The notes beneath the pieces are model-generated. The model ran no database searches, was not told where the DNA came from, and saw only the letters and a program-made list of their open reading frames with translations. Positions 13,100 through 21,448 of a DNA stretch of 64,000 nt are shown in pieces; the first letter of the stretch is position 1; the number at the start of each line of letters is the position of its first letter. The stretch spans positions 434,001 through 498,000 of the forward strand of contig CAWKBX010000001.1 in the NCBI GenBank assembly GCA_963847945.1. Reading direction: 5' to 3'. The translations under genes were made by a program, and so were the position numbers. The DNA comes from JANMJD01 sp963847945 (GTDB lineage Bacteria > Actinomycetota > Acidimicrobiia > Acidimicrobiales > Ilumatobacteraceae).

Positions 13100-13126
13100 A
13101 TAGACGGCGGGAATGTAGCCGATTGC

Positions 13127-14707
13127 CTAGCCATGGGCCACGGAACCGGGGTCCACTGCGACGCCCATTCCAAAGTCCGCGGCGTTCGGCGAGGCTGACT
13201 TCACCGCCGCCCATGCGGCGACGCCCGAGAGCTTGGGGACAGACTTCATGATCTCCTGGGCAATTGCCCCGGCGACGATCGGCGCGGCAAACGATGTGCC
13301 GCTCCAGCGAGCGTACGACGGAGGTCGAAACTTCTCTGGCACGAGATCAGGCTCGTTGTCTGGGTGCTCCGTCCCAACGGCGTAGATGCTGCGCAGGGAC
13401 ACGCCGAGGGTTGATGCGCTGACCCAGGGACCGTAATTGGCGAAGCTCGCTCGGTGGCCGCTCAGGTCGACGGCAGAGACCGAAACGATATGTGAGGAGA
13501 AAGCCCGATCGGAATCGAGCGTGAAGGCCGCCGGGTAGCAAAGGTCGGCGGTGCCATCGTTGCCGGCGGAGGCCACGATCACGATCCCGGGAAGACGACT
13601 CACCAGGGCCACGAGTGCACTTCGCAGCGCGGTCGGCAACACCGGATTCCCACTGATCGTGTCCTTGATTCCGAGGGTTCCCGGCTTGACGACGAAGCCG
13701 CCCATACTCAGAATCAAAATGTCCGGTGCAGGTCCACTCTTGCCCAGCTTGTCGAGGTGCGCGACGAGCGACAGCTCGCTCACCAGCCCATCGGGGGTCG
13801 CCGCCCGCATCACGTCGATCACGGCGCCGGGTGCCCGCTGATGCACAATGCCCGCAATGAACGTGCCGTGCCCAGCGGCGAAGCCTAGATAAGTGTTCTT
13901 CGGTGAGATCGCGCTGAGCAGACCGTCAGGCTGTTGGACGCCGATCGGCAGGCTCCAGGCCCGCGCGGCAGACAACCCGGTGTCGATGATCGTCACGCGT
14001 GCGGGTCGGCTACTAGTCGTCGTCGCTGGCGGGGTGACCGACGTCGTCGACTCAACGTCCTCGCTCGGGTGAGTTCTCTGGCTGCTCAGTAGCCCGTAGA
14101 TAGGTGAAGCGGCACTCGGACTGATTGACTTCGCGATCTCGACTTCCGCCCCGCAACAGGGACACACGGAGGTGACCATCGGCGAGTCCTCGCCGGCAAG
14201 CCGCTCGTTGACAGTTGAAACAAGGCGGAGCAAGTCCGTCGTGGCCTCGACGACGTCGATGTTTTCGATCTGACCAGCGCGTCGATACACCCGAGCCCGA
14301 ACAACGTGATCGTCGCTCTCGCCGACGACGTCCGCGAACAGTCTGTCGAGGTCTTCTCGTTCGTAGCCGGTGTCGAACTCATGATTCGTTTCGACCCGGA
14401 TGAACAACGGTGTGATCTCCAATTCGCGCTGGGTCTCTTCGAACACGCCCTCGGCCTCGGCGTCTCGCAGCACGACGTGCCAGGGGGACAGGATCGGCTC
14501 GTCGTCACCGTCGAACAGCTTGACGAGGCGATGGGCGACGGGAAGATCGTCCTGCGACGGACCAGCGACGAGGACCTCGAAGGCGATGTCGTTCAGAACG
14601 ACCCGGCCATCAGAACACGGCTGCTTGGCACCTCCGTCGCTGCCGCCCGTGTTGAGGAAGTATGCAGCTTCGAAGTTTCGCCGTCTGATCTCGCGTCGTG
14701 CGACCAT
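13127..14707 (-). CDS. cytoplasmic subtilisin-like (S8) serine protease
   Basis: A 526-aa protein whose C-terminal two thirds is a subtilase. The triad is D242 (TIIDTGL), H280 (AGHGTFIAG) and S472 (SGTSFAAPIVAG), with oxyanion N383 (ASAGNDG). Residues 1-180 form an acidic domain of unknown type, and a CPCCG zinc-knuckle-like motif sits at 182-186 before a Ser/Thr-rich linker. There is no signal peptide, so it probably acts inside the cell, unlike most subtilases. It is divergent from the CHAT protease gene, the two starts being about 90 nt apart, which suggests shared control. Confidence 0.88.
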   Translation of the reverse strand: MVARREIRRRNFEAAYFLNTGGSDGGAKQPCSDGRVVLNDIAFEVLVAGPSQDDLPVAHRLVKLFDGDDEPILSPWHVVLRDAEAEGVFEETQRELEITPLFIRVETNHEFDTGYEREDLDRLFADVVGESDDHVVRARVYRRAGQIENIDVVEATTDLLRLVSTVNERLAGEDSPMVTSVCPCCGAEVEIAKSISPSAASPIYGLLSSQRTHPSEDVESTTSVTPPATTTSSRPARVTIIDTGLSAARAWSLPIGVQQPDGLLSAISPKNTYLGFAAGHGTFIAGIVHQRAPGAVIDVMRAATPDGLVSELSLVAHLDKLGKSGPAPDILILSMGGFVVKPGTLGIKDTISGNPVLPTALRSALVALVSRLPGIVIVASAGNDGTADLCYPAAFTLDSDRAFSSHIVSVSAVDLSGHRASFANYGPWVSASTLGVSLRSIYAVGTEHPDNEPDLVPEKFRPPSYARWSGTSFAAPIVAGAIAQEIMKSVPKLSGVAAWAAVKSASPNAADFGMGVAVDPGSVAHG

Positions 14708-14797
14708 GTCAAGTCATCCCCTTGTGACGACGCAACCGCGCCGGATCTCGTAAACACCAAGCCAGGTGGTTTGGAGCCGAGCATATGCTCGGAGATA

Positions 14798-17431
14798 GTG
14801 ACGGAAATTCAGGGTGCTCTGATACAGGGAATCTTGTGGCTCGACTCGGTGCGCGCCGACCCCATCCGATACCGACGTCTCGCGGAGGAGTCGTTGAGCC
14901 GTGGCGTTGGTCCCGTCGAGCGCGGGGTGCTCCTGGCCGTCATTGCCCGGGCGCAGCTGGACTTGGATCAGCCAACCCATGCAGCTGAGGCTGCGCGCCA
15001 GAGCCTGATGGCCATGGGATGTCACGTACCCAGCATCCTGCGGGCCGAGGTCACTGGGATCCTGGCGACTGCACTGATCAACGCCGCACGCATCGACGAA
15101 GCAGAGGAGGTTCTCGACACTGCGCGTGACGACCTGCTGACTTCCGACTGTCGAGCGGTCCTCGACATCACGGCGAGCGTCCTCGCGTATCGCCGAGGCG
15201 ACCTCGTCAGGGCATTAGATATTGCGGACGGGGCGATCGCTTACCTACCCGCCGATCGCCCCGTCGACGAGGCAAGGCTTCGGAACAATCGCGCGGTGAT
15301 GCAGTTGTACATGGGTGGTCTGGAGCAGGCCATCGCAGACTACGAGCGCGCTGAACATCTGTACCGAACCGTCGGACACGACAAGATGGCGGCCGAGGTT
15401 GTCAATAACCGAGCGATGGTGCTTGCCCGCCAAGGTGATCTACCTGCCGCCATCCGAGCATTTCAGCGTGCAGTCGAGGAACTCGAAACCCTCGGCTTTC
15501 CTACTGCACAGGTCGTCATTGACTCGTGCGAGTGGCTCGTTCTCGCCGGCCTGTACGAAGATGTGATGCAACGCGCCCCCGACGCAATCAGTACTCTGCG
15601 GTCGGCCGGGCAACTGGCCGACGCGGCCGACGGGATGCTGTATCTGGCGATGGCGAGCGCGGCGTTGGATGAGCCCGCGGCAATCGAGTCAGCCACAGAA
15701 GCCGCGGCTGCCTTCAGGGCGAGCGGTCGGCCCGGCTGGGCCGCGATCGCCGATGACGTCGTCATCGCGGCACTGTTGTCCGGGCGGGACCGGGATGTCG
15801 TCGGAGTCGCGTGGGCGATGGATTCGGCGCGAGCGCTCGACGACCTCGGCCTTGTGGTCTTCGCCTCGGCGAGCTGGCTGCGGGCGGCCCGCGTGTGTCA
15901 GGCCAACGAAGACGTGGACCAAGCCACGCTGGCCTGGTCGTCGGTAGAACGCCATCGCCAGACGCCAATGCTCCGGTTGCTCGCCTACGAAGCCCGCGCT
16001 CGACGGTCTATCGCGACAGGCGACGTTGCGGCCGCCAAACGCGCCGTCGATCGGGGGTACGCGCTCCTCGAATCGAGCCGAGCGCTCTTCGAGTCAACCG
16101 AATTGCGCGCTCGTTCCACGGCGTGGGGCTCCGGCCTGGCAGAGGTAGATCTCCAGCTTGGGCTGCGAAGCAACTCGACTTCGTTGTTCCGGAGGATCGA
16201 ACGTTGGCGGCGAGCCTGCTTGCCCTACGTTGACAAGCGGCCTGTTGACGTGGAGATCCGTGATCTGCTTGGCACCTACCGCGCCTGTGCGACGGCGGCT
16301 GCGCTCGATCACCGGGACGGCGCCGAGCAAGCCGCTTCCAGCGCTCGGCTCCGCCAGGCCGAGCAAGCTTTGACGACTGCGATGCGTAGCACGGCTCTGA
16401 CCTCTCGATCCGCAGTCGCAATTGCTACCGAGTCACAGACTCGTCGACAGCTCGGCGGCGGCGCATTCGTCCAGTTGGTAGAGGCCGACGACCGCCTGGT
16501 TGGTGTCGTGACGCTTCGACATCAATCGTCGGTCGTCGAGCTCGGCTCGATCGAGGCGATCGCCCGAACCGCGACGAGTGTGACTACTGGCCTGCGCCGT
16601 CTCACGGTTGCGGCCGACTCGTCGGCGGCATATCTGCTGCAGCGAAGCTGCGTGGCATCATTGCACGCCTTACGGAACCTGATCGCCACCCCCATGTCGA
16701 AGTTCCTCATCGCCGCGGACACCATCACCGTTGCTCCACCCGGTCGGCTCTATTCGCTTCCGTGGTCCATGCTGCTCGGACCTGATCGCCCGGTCACGGT
16801 CGTGCCATCGGCGACGCACTGGATCACAACTCGCACCGACCACGTCGACGGCCGGGTCGTGCTGGCAGCAGGACCAAGCTTGACGGGAGCGGCTCAGGAG
16901 GTGGCCGCGATCTCTACATTGTACGAGGCTCCGACAGTTCTCATGGGCGACACCGCCAACGCTCGAGTTGTTCTCGACGCGCTTGAAGGCGCCGCGATTG
17001 CCCACCTCGCATGTCATGGCGACTTTCGATCAGCCAATCCATTGTTCTCGGCGCTGCGCTTTGCAGACGGCCCCCTGATTGCTCACGACCTCGATGCAGT
17101 CTCCAGCGCACCCCGGATCGTGGTGCTATCCGCGTGTTCAACGGCGCTCGCTGCGGCGCGAGGCGGATCGGAGATTCTCGGATTGTCAACGGTGCTTCTT
17201 CAGCGTGGAACGACTTCGCTGGTTGCGGCCACGGTCCCGATCGATGATCGATCAACGATTCCGGTCATGCTGCGGTTCCATCAATGTCTCACCCGCGGTG
17301 ACTCCGTGTCCGAAGCCCTGGTCGCGGCGACCTCCGTACACGACGCCGGATCCACCCTTGGCCTGTTGGAGCGCTGCGCCTTTTCGGTCTTCGGCCGCGG
17401 CGACCTTCGGCTTCGCACACTCACCTGTTGA
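14798..17431 (+). CDS. TPR-CHAT protease
   Basis: A protein of about 877 aa: alpha-helical TPR-like repeats (for example RNNRAVMQLYMGGLEQAIADY and EVVNNRAMVLARQGDLPAAI) over roughly residues 1-550, then a C-terminal CHAT domain, a caspase-like cysteine protease. The catalytic dyad is present: His740 in HLACHGDF and Cys780 in VVLSACSTALAAA. The best start is GTG at 14798 (GGAG just upstream), with TTG 14771 as an alternative; the open frame runs much further upstream but there it is antisense to the subtilase. It converges on the 166-aa gene, leaving 9 nt between stops. Confidence 0.85.
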   Translation: MTEIQGALIQGILWLDSVRADPIRYRRLAEESLSRGVGPVERGVLLAVIARAQLDLDQPTHAAEAARQSLMAMGCHVPSILRAEVTGILATALINAARIDEAEEVLDTARDDLLTSDCRAVLDITASVLAYRRGDLVRALDIADGAIAYLPADRPVDEARLRNNRAVMQLYMGGLEQAIADYERAEHLYRTVGHDKMAAEVVNNRAMVLARQGDLPAAIRAFQRAVEELETLGFPTAQVVIDSCEWLVLAGLYEDVMQRAPDAISTLRSAGQLADAADGMLYLAMASAALDEPAAIESATEAAAAFRASGRPGWAAIADDVVIAALLSGRDRDVVGVAWAMDSARALDDLGLVVFASASWLRAARVCQANEDVDQATLAWSSVERHRQTPMLRLLAYEARARRSIATGDVAAAKRAVDRGYALLESSRALFESTELRARSTAWGSGLAEVDLQLGLRSNSTSLFRRIERWRRACLPYVDKRPVDVEIRDLLGTYRACATAAALDHRDGAEQAASSARLRQAEQALTTAMRSTALTSRSAVAIATESQTRRQLGGGAFVQLVEADDRLVGVVTLRHQSSVVELGSIEAIARTATSVTTGLRRLTVAADSSAAYLLQRSCVASLHALRNLIATPMSKFLIAADTITVAPPGRLYSLPWSMLLGPDRPVTVVPSATHWITTRTDHVDGRVVLAAGPSLTGAAQEVAAISTLYEAPTVLMGDTANARVVLDALEGAAIAHLACHGDFRSANPLFSALRFADGPLIAHDLDAVSSAPRIVVLSACSTALAAARGGSEILGLSTVLLQRGTTSLVAATVPIDDRSTIPVMLRFHQCLTRGDSVSEALVAATSVHDAGSTLGLLERCAFSVFGRGDLRLRTLTC

Positions 17432-17440
17432 CGATCACGA

Positions 17441-17941
17441 TTACAGCTGCAGCATGAACCACGGCGTCACCATCGCCTGAATGGGTTCGGCAACGGACTT
17501 GATCGTCAACCGGATGGACCCCGGAGCGAGCGGACCGACTCTGAACGCGCCAAGTTCGTCGGTTGTCGTCTCGATATCGTCGCCCGCTCGATCAACGCAG
17601 ACGTCGTAGGTGCCGGCAGGGACGACGATTCCCTCGATGGTGAGCCCGCCTGCTCCCGGCGAACATTCGAAATGGACCCCGTGGTCGTCGTTTCCGAAGG
17701 CCACAAATCGTTGGAGCCGATCATCGTCGCGCACCACGGCCAACTCGGTTTCGGCGGAGTCGATGAGTAGGTCGAGCAGTTCTGCATCGACCGTGCGCCA
17801 CGTGTAGCAGTCTTGGGCGAGGGTGATCAGTTCGTCGGGAATTGGTTCGTCGACCAGGAAGACCTCGTCGAATGATTCGAGCATTCGATGCTCCGTTTCG
17901 GTCGATCCTCGCTCATTCGTCTCGAAAAGATCGTCCATCAC
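17441..17941 (-). CDS. acidic protein with a C-terminal carboxypeptidase-regulatory-like beta domain
   Basis: A 166-aa protein with an acidic helical N-terminal half (MDDLFETNERGSTETEHR) and a beta-rich C-terminus (TTDELGAFRVGPLAPGSIRL) resembling carboxypeptidase-regulatory or SpaA-like folds. It begins at ATG 17941 inside the sigma gene's last codons (ATGA overlap), so the two are translationally coupled. Position directly after an ECF sigma factor is where an anti-sigma factor often sits, but no zf-HC2 motif or membrane helix is present; regulator or protease substrate are both possible. Confidence 0.75.
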   Translation of the reverse strand: MMDDLFETNERGSTETEHRMLESFDEVFLVDEPIPDELITLAQDCYTWRTVDAELLDLLIDSAETELAVVRDDDRLQRFVAFGNDDHGVHFECSPGAGGLTIEGIVVPAGTYDVCVDRAGDDIETTTDELGAFRVGPLAPGSIRLTIKSVAEPIQAMVTPWFMLQL

Positions 17942-18528
17942 TGTCCCCGCCCTTTGTTCACTTCGCGCCCTAGCTCCAACAAGTAGCGACTGATCTCCGG
18001 CGTCTCACGGATCTTTTCGAGACAGCGGGCCCGGCGGATCGAGGTTCCTCCGAGGGCCCAGCCCATGATCTCTTCGATCTCCCGGTAGGACAAGTCTTCG
18101 ACGGTGAGCAGCCGCACCAGCGAGCGGCACTCGGCCGTCATCCGACTGAGCGCCATTCGCGCCAGGCGATAGCGCTCATCGCGTTCCAGGCCCTCGGCGT
18201 CGGTGGGAATCTCCCACTCCTCGGGTAGATCGGCGGTCGGTACCAAACGGGCCTTGCGACGCAGTATCGATTCCGCCTCGTGGCGGGCGATGATCATCAG
18301 CCACACGTGCAGCTTGGCGGGCTCACGGAGTTGATGGAGCCGCTCGACCGCCCGGAGCCAGGTGCCTTGGAACACATCGTCTCGGTCGTCCTTCGACAAC
18401 CCAAGGGCCCAGAGAACCTTCCAGACGGCGCGACTGTTGCTGGTGACCAACTGGTTCCAGGCGAGACGGCCTTCCGTCCCGCCGGCGAGCGCCAGCGCTA
18501 CCAGCTCGGTGTTGTCGCGCTCGGCCAT
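17938..18528 (-). CDS. ECF-type RNA polymerase sigma factor
   Basis: A sigma-70 family protein of about 196 aa from MAERDNTELVALALAGG. Region 2 is seen in DDVFQGTWLRAVERLHQLREPAKLHVWLMIIARHEAESILRRK, and region 4 in MTAECRSLVRLLTVEDLSYREIEEIMGW with a helix-turn-helix. ECF factors direct transcription of stress regulons and often their own operon. The open frame extends about 110 codons upstream, but that part does not resemble a sigma factor. The ATG at 18528 has no clear ribosome site, so a slightly earlier GTG is possible. Confidence 0.85.
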   Translation of the reverse strand: MAERDNTELVALALAGGTEGRLAWNQLVTSNSRAVWKVLWALGLSKDDRDDVFQGTWLRAVERLHQLREPAKLHVWLMIIARHEAESILRRKARLVPTADLPEEWEIPTDAEGLERDERYRLARMALSRMTAECRSLVRLLTVEDLSYREIEEIMGWALGGTSIRRARCLEKIRETPEISRYLLELGREVNKGRGQ

Positions 18529-18661
18529 CGAGCGACGGTACGCCACTCGTCCGACTCTCTGTTCAGGTTCTTGATTGCGCCCCACGTAAGAGAGACAGCT
18601 CACACGTCGTGGTGATACAGCGACACGAGTGACACCCGTCACTCCAGAGGTGAATGTCGGC

Positions 18662-18865
18662 TCACTGGGCGTCGACGGACATCGTGAACGACAGCGGACC
18701 AACTGCCCCCTGGTGTTGAGCGAAGAAGTCGCCACGGTCAATGACGATGTATCGCTTCTCGCCCCGAACCAGGATGACCCGTCGTCGACAGGTGGGTTCG
18801 GGACAGACGAAAACGATCCGGTGGCCGTCATCGTCGTCGACTTCATAGATGTGTTGTGCACTCAC
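18662..18865 (-). CDS. small protein with a CxxxxC motif
   Basis: A 67-aa protein from GTG 18865, preceded by a very strong ribosome site (GGAGGAGAC). An acidic start (EVDDDDGHR) is followed by FVCPEPTCRRRVILVRGEKRY, a possible half zinc ribbon, and a hydrophobic C-terminus. I do not recognise a named family. It lies between the 143-aa beta protein and the sigma factor on the same strand, so it probably belongs to the CHAT/subtilase cluster, perhaps as an adaptor or sensor. Confidence 0.65.
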   Translation of the reverse strand: MSAQHIYEVDDDDGHRIVFVCPEPTCRRRVILVRGEKRYIVIDRGDFFAQHQGAVGPLSFTMSVDAQ

Positions 18866-18908
18866 GTCTCCTCCTTCTGCGAGCGGTTGTGCGTGCCGCA
18901 ACATCCAG

Positions 18909-18940
18909 GGACCCGCCGATCGGTGAGGATCGGCGGGTCC
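18909..18940 (-). terminator. hairpin between the 143-aa and 67-aa genes
   Basis: A perfect 13-bp stem (18909-18921 with 18928-18940) around a 6-nt loop lies 50 nt past the stop of the 143-aa gene. There is no T run, so it may be an intrinsic-type terminator, a stabilising 3' hairpin or an attenuator that makes the first gene more abundant than the rest. Confidence 0.55.
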
Positions 18941-18989
18941 GCATGGAGTATCTGCATTGCTTGCGCACCCGCGTACTACGTGGCAGCCC

Positions 18990-19421
18990 TCAGGGATTGC
19001 GCAGGTAGATGACGGGACCCTCGGCGACACCGGCGATGGTCGTTTCGACGTTGGCGGTGTTGCGGTGTTCGACCACGGCGGCGATCTTGTACAAGGACGA
19101 GATCGCCGGCGGGCCATTCACGGGACCGAACTGCGGCGCATTGGCCGGCATGGCCAGGTTGACCGTGTACACCTGGGAGCCGGGCGTAATCGTCACGAGC
19201 ACCGAACCAAGCAGCGGCTCGGCACCGGGACCGTACGACTCGGCGAAGAAGTGAACCTGGAACCGACCGGCAAGGGTGTTGGTCGGATCCTGCACATCCA
19301 GCACGGCTCGAACGGTCCACGGAAGATTGAGATCGAGGATCGTGCGGGCGCCGCCCGAGTTGTCGAGAACCTCGACGGTGGTGGTGCCGGTCCAGTTGGG
19401 GTTGGGGAATTCCATAGACAT
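18990..19421 (-). CDS. 143-aa beta-rich protein of unknown function
   Basis: Starts at ATG 19421 (MSMEFPNPNWTGTTTVEVLD) with CAGGAG 8 nt upstream; an open extension to 19490 lacks support. The sequence alternates hydrophobic and polar residues (TILDLNLPWTVRAVLDVQDP, GSVLVTITPGSQVYTVNLAM), suggesting an all-beta sandwich. It has no signal peptide or membrane segment, so it is probably cytoplasmic. I know no function. It heads the minus-strand genes that lead to the ECF sigma factor and may be a scaffold, sensor or substrate of the nearby proteases. Confidence 0.7.
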   Translation of the reverse strand: MSMEFPNPNWTGTTTVEVLDNSGGARTILDLNLPWTVRAVLDVQDPTNTLAGRFQVHFFAESYGPGAEPLLGSVLVTITPGSQVYTVNLAMPANAPQFGPVNGPPAISSLYKIAAVVEHRNTANVETTIAGVAEGPVIYLRNP

Positions 19422-19532
19422 GATGTTGACTCCTGAGTAGGGGGGTTGTTGTCTTGCGACATCCATACTGAGCAGGAGTTTCTTGCCCACATACGAGCAA
19501 GTTTCATGTATGTTCCACCGGCGCGTCGGCTC

Positions 19533-20615
19533 CTACAGCAGCACGACCGACCGCAGCACTTCGCCGCGTTCCATCTTGTGGAAGGCCTCTTCGACGTCTT
19601 CGAGCCTGATCGTCTCGCTGACGAACTTGTCGAGGTCGAGCCGGCCCTGCATGTACAGGTCGATCAGCATTGGGAAGTCACGCGACGGCAGGCAGTCGCC
19701 GTACCACGACGACTTGAGCGCTCCCCCACGGCCGAACATCTCGATGAACGGCAAGGTGATCTCCATATCGGGCCGCGGCACGCCAACGAGCACCACGGTG
19801 CCCGCCAGGTCACGCGCTTCGAAGGCCTGGCGGTAGGTCGACGGCAGGCCGATTGCCTCGATGCACACGTCGGCACCATTGCCGTCGGTTGCCGCCCGAA
19901 TCGCCTCGACGGCATCTTCCTTGGCCCCGTTCACGGTATGGGTCGCCCCGAAATCCTTGGCCCATTCGAGCTTGCGGTCGTCGATATCGACGGCGATGAT
20001 CTTCGAGGCTCCCGCCAGGCGCGCGCCGGCGATGGCCGCGTTGCCGACGCCACCGCATCCGAAGACCGCAACGGTGTCGCCACGACCGACGTTGCCGGTG
20101 TTGACCGCCGCGCCGATGCCGGCCATGACACCACAGCCGAGCAACCCGGCGGCCGCCGCGGGCGCTGCCGGGTCGACTTTGGTGCACTGCCCGGCGGCGA
20201 CGAGCGTCTTGTCGGCGAAGGCACCAATGCCGAGCGCAGGTGACAGCGGGGTGCCGTCGAGCAGGGTCATCTTTTGGGTGGCGTTGAACGTCGAGAAGCA
20301 GATCCACGGCTTGCCGCGGCGACACGACCGGCAGTTGCCGCAGACGGCACGCCAGTTGAGAATCACGAAGTCGCCGGGGGCAACGCCGGTGACGCCCTCC
20401 CCGACCTTTTCGACGATGCCGGCTGCCTCGTGGCCGAGCAGGAACGGGAAGTCGTCGTTGATCCCCCCCTCGCGGTAGTGCAGGTCGGTATGGCAGACGC
20501 CGCACGCCTTCACCGCGACCAAGGCCTCGCCCGGCCCCGGATCGGGAACCAGAATGGTCTCCAGGCTGACCGGAGCCCCTTTGGACTTGGCGACGATTCC
20601 TCGTACTTCGTTCAC
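19533..20615 (-). CDS. mscR: S-(hydroxymethyl)mycothiol dehydrogenase
   Basis: A 360-aa zinc-dependent class III alcohol dehydrogenase. Catalytic zinc ligands lie in GVCHTDLHYREGG and LLGHEAAG; structural zinc cysteines are in CGNCRSCRRGKPWIC; the NAD site is FGCGGVGNAAIAG. The start RGIVAKSKGAPVSLE and the ACGVCHTDLHYREGGINDDFPFLLGHE block are characteristic of mycothiol-dependent formaldehyde dehydrogenases (MscR/AdhE2), which oxidise the formaldehyde-mycothiol adduct and can reduce S-nitrosomycothiol. This implies a mycothiol-making actinobacterium. Confidence 0.9.
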   Translation of the reverse strand: MNEVRGIVAKSKGAPVSLETILVPDPGPGEALVAVKACGVCHTDLHYREGGINDDFPFLLGHEAAGIVEKVGEGVTGVAPGDFVILNWRAVCGNCRSCRRGKPWICFSTFNATQKMTLLDGTPLSPALGIGAFADKTLVAAGQCTKVDPAAPAAAAGLLGCGVMAGIGAAVNTGNVGRGDTVAVFGCGGVGNAAIAGARLAGASKIIAVDIDDRKLEWAKDFGATHTVNGAKEDAVEAIRAATDGNGADVCIEAIGLPSTYRQAFEARDLAGTVVLVGVPRPDMEITLPFIEMFGRGGALKSSWYGDCLPSRDFPMLIDLYMQGRLDLDKFVSETIRLEDVEEAFHKMERGEVLRSVVLL

Positions 20616-20670
20616 TGATGAACCCCCGAAATGTGTCTGATCGACAGGCCGAAACTCGGCCTACATCCTG

Positions 20671-21324
20671 TCACGCCTCAGCGGGCGGCGTCGGATGGAT
20701 GTACTCGGGCAGCGTGAGAATCCACGCCCAGAGGTCGTCGATCTGGGCCTCCAACTGGGCAGATGTACCGCCGTTGTCGATCACCCGATCGGCAATGGCA
20801 AGCCGCTGCTCCCGGGTCGCCTGGCGCCCGATCCGCGACCGGGCGTCGGTCTCGTCGAAGCCCCGGTAGCGGATGAGCCGCTCGACGGCGACGTCCACCG
20901 GGGTGTCGACCACGATCACGGCGGTGACCGCGTACCGGCTCTTGCCGTCGTTTTCCGCCATGAGCGGCACGTCGAGAATCACAATTCGATCGGTGCCGAC
21001 GTGGGCCTCGATTCGCTCGCGGATCGCCCGCCCGACCGCCGGATGCACGATCGCGTTGAGGGCTTTGAGCTCCTCGGGGTCACCGAATGCCACCGCCGCC
21101 AGGGCGGGACGGTCGAGTTCACCATCGGGGCGGATGATCGAGTCGCCGAATCGGGCGGCGAGTTCCACCAACAGCGGGGAGCCGGCCGCCTGCGCCTCCC
21201 TGGTAATCGCGTCGGCATCGACGATCGCTGCTCCCCGCTCGGCGAGCAACGCCGAGACTGTCGACTTGCCCGATCCGATGCCACCTGTTAGTCCAACCAG
21301 AATCACGTTGCGACCATAGGTCAT
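20671..21324 (-). CDS. coaE: dephospho-CoA kinase
   Basis: CoaE phosphorylates the ribose 3'-OH of dephospho-CoA, the last step of coenzyme A synthesis. The 217-aa protein has P-loop GLTGGIGSGKSTVSALLAERG near residues 10-30, then IVDADAITREAQ (DxD) and VLDVPLMAENDG, all standard CoaE motifs, and a lid segment RLIRYRGFDETDARSRIGRQ. The start could be a few codons later (VILVGLTGG). It sits 55 nt upstream of mscR on the same strand. Confidence 0.93.
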   Translation of the reverse strand: MTYGRNVILVGLTGGIGSGKSTVSALLAERGAAIVDADAITREAQAAGSPLLVELAARFGDSIIRPDGELDRPALAAVAFGDPEELKALNAIVHPAVGRAIRERIEAHVGTDRIVILDVPLMAENDGKSRYAVTAVIVVDTPVDVAVERLIRYRGFDETDARSRIGRQATREQRLAIADRVIDNGGTSAQLEAQIDDLWAWILTLPEYIHPTPPAEA

Positions 21325-21448
21325 CGTCCGTGGCGGTTCCCCCAGTCGGCCGACCGCGCGTGACGCCGAGCTTTTTCATCCGTTCGACAACGACCGTATG
21401 TGTATGCCACGGTCAGTGGCTCCAAGAACCGCTACGGTTGTGGGCCTG

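Noticed and set aside
14306..14797. Upstream extension of the CHAT protein
   Set aside because: It is antisense to the subtilase coding region and has no TPR-like content; the GTG at 14798 is a better start.
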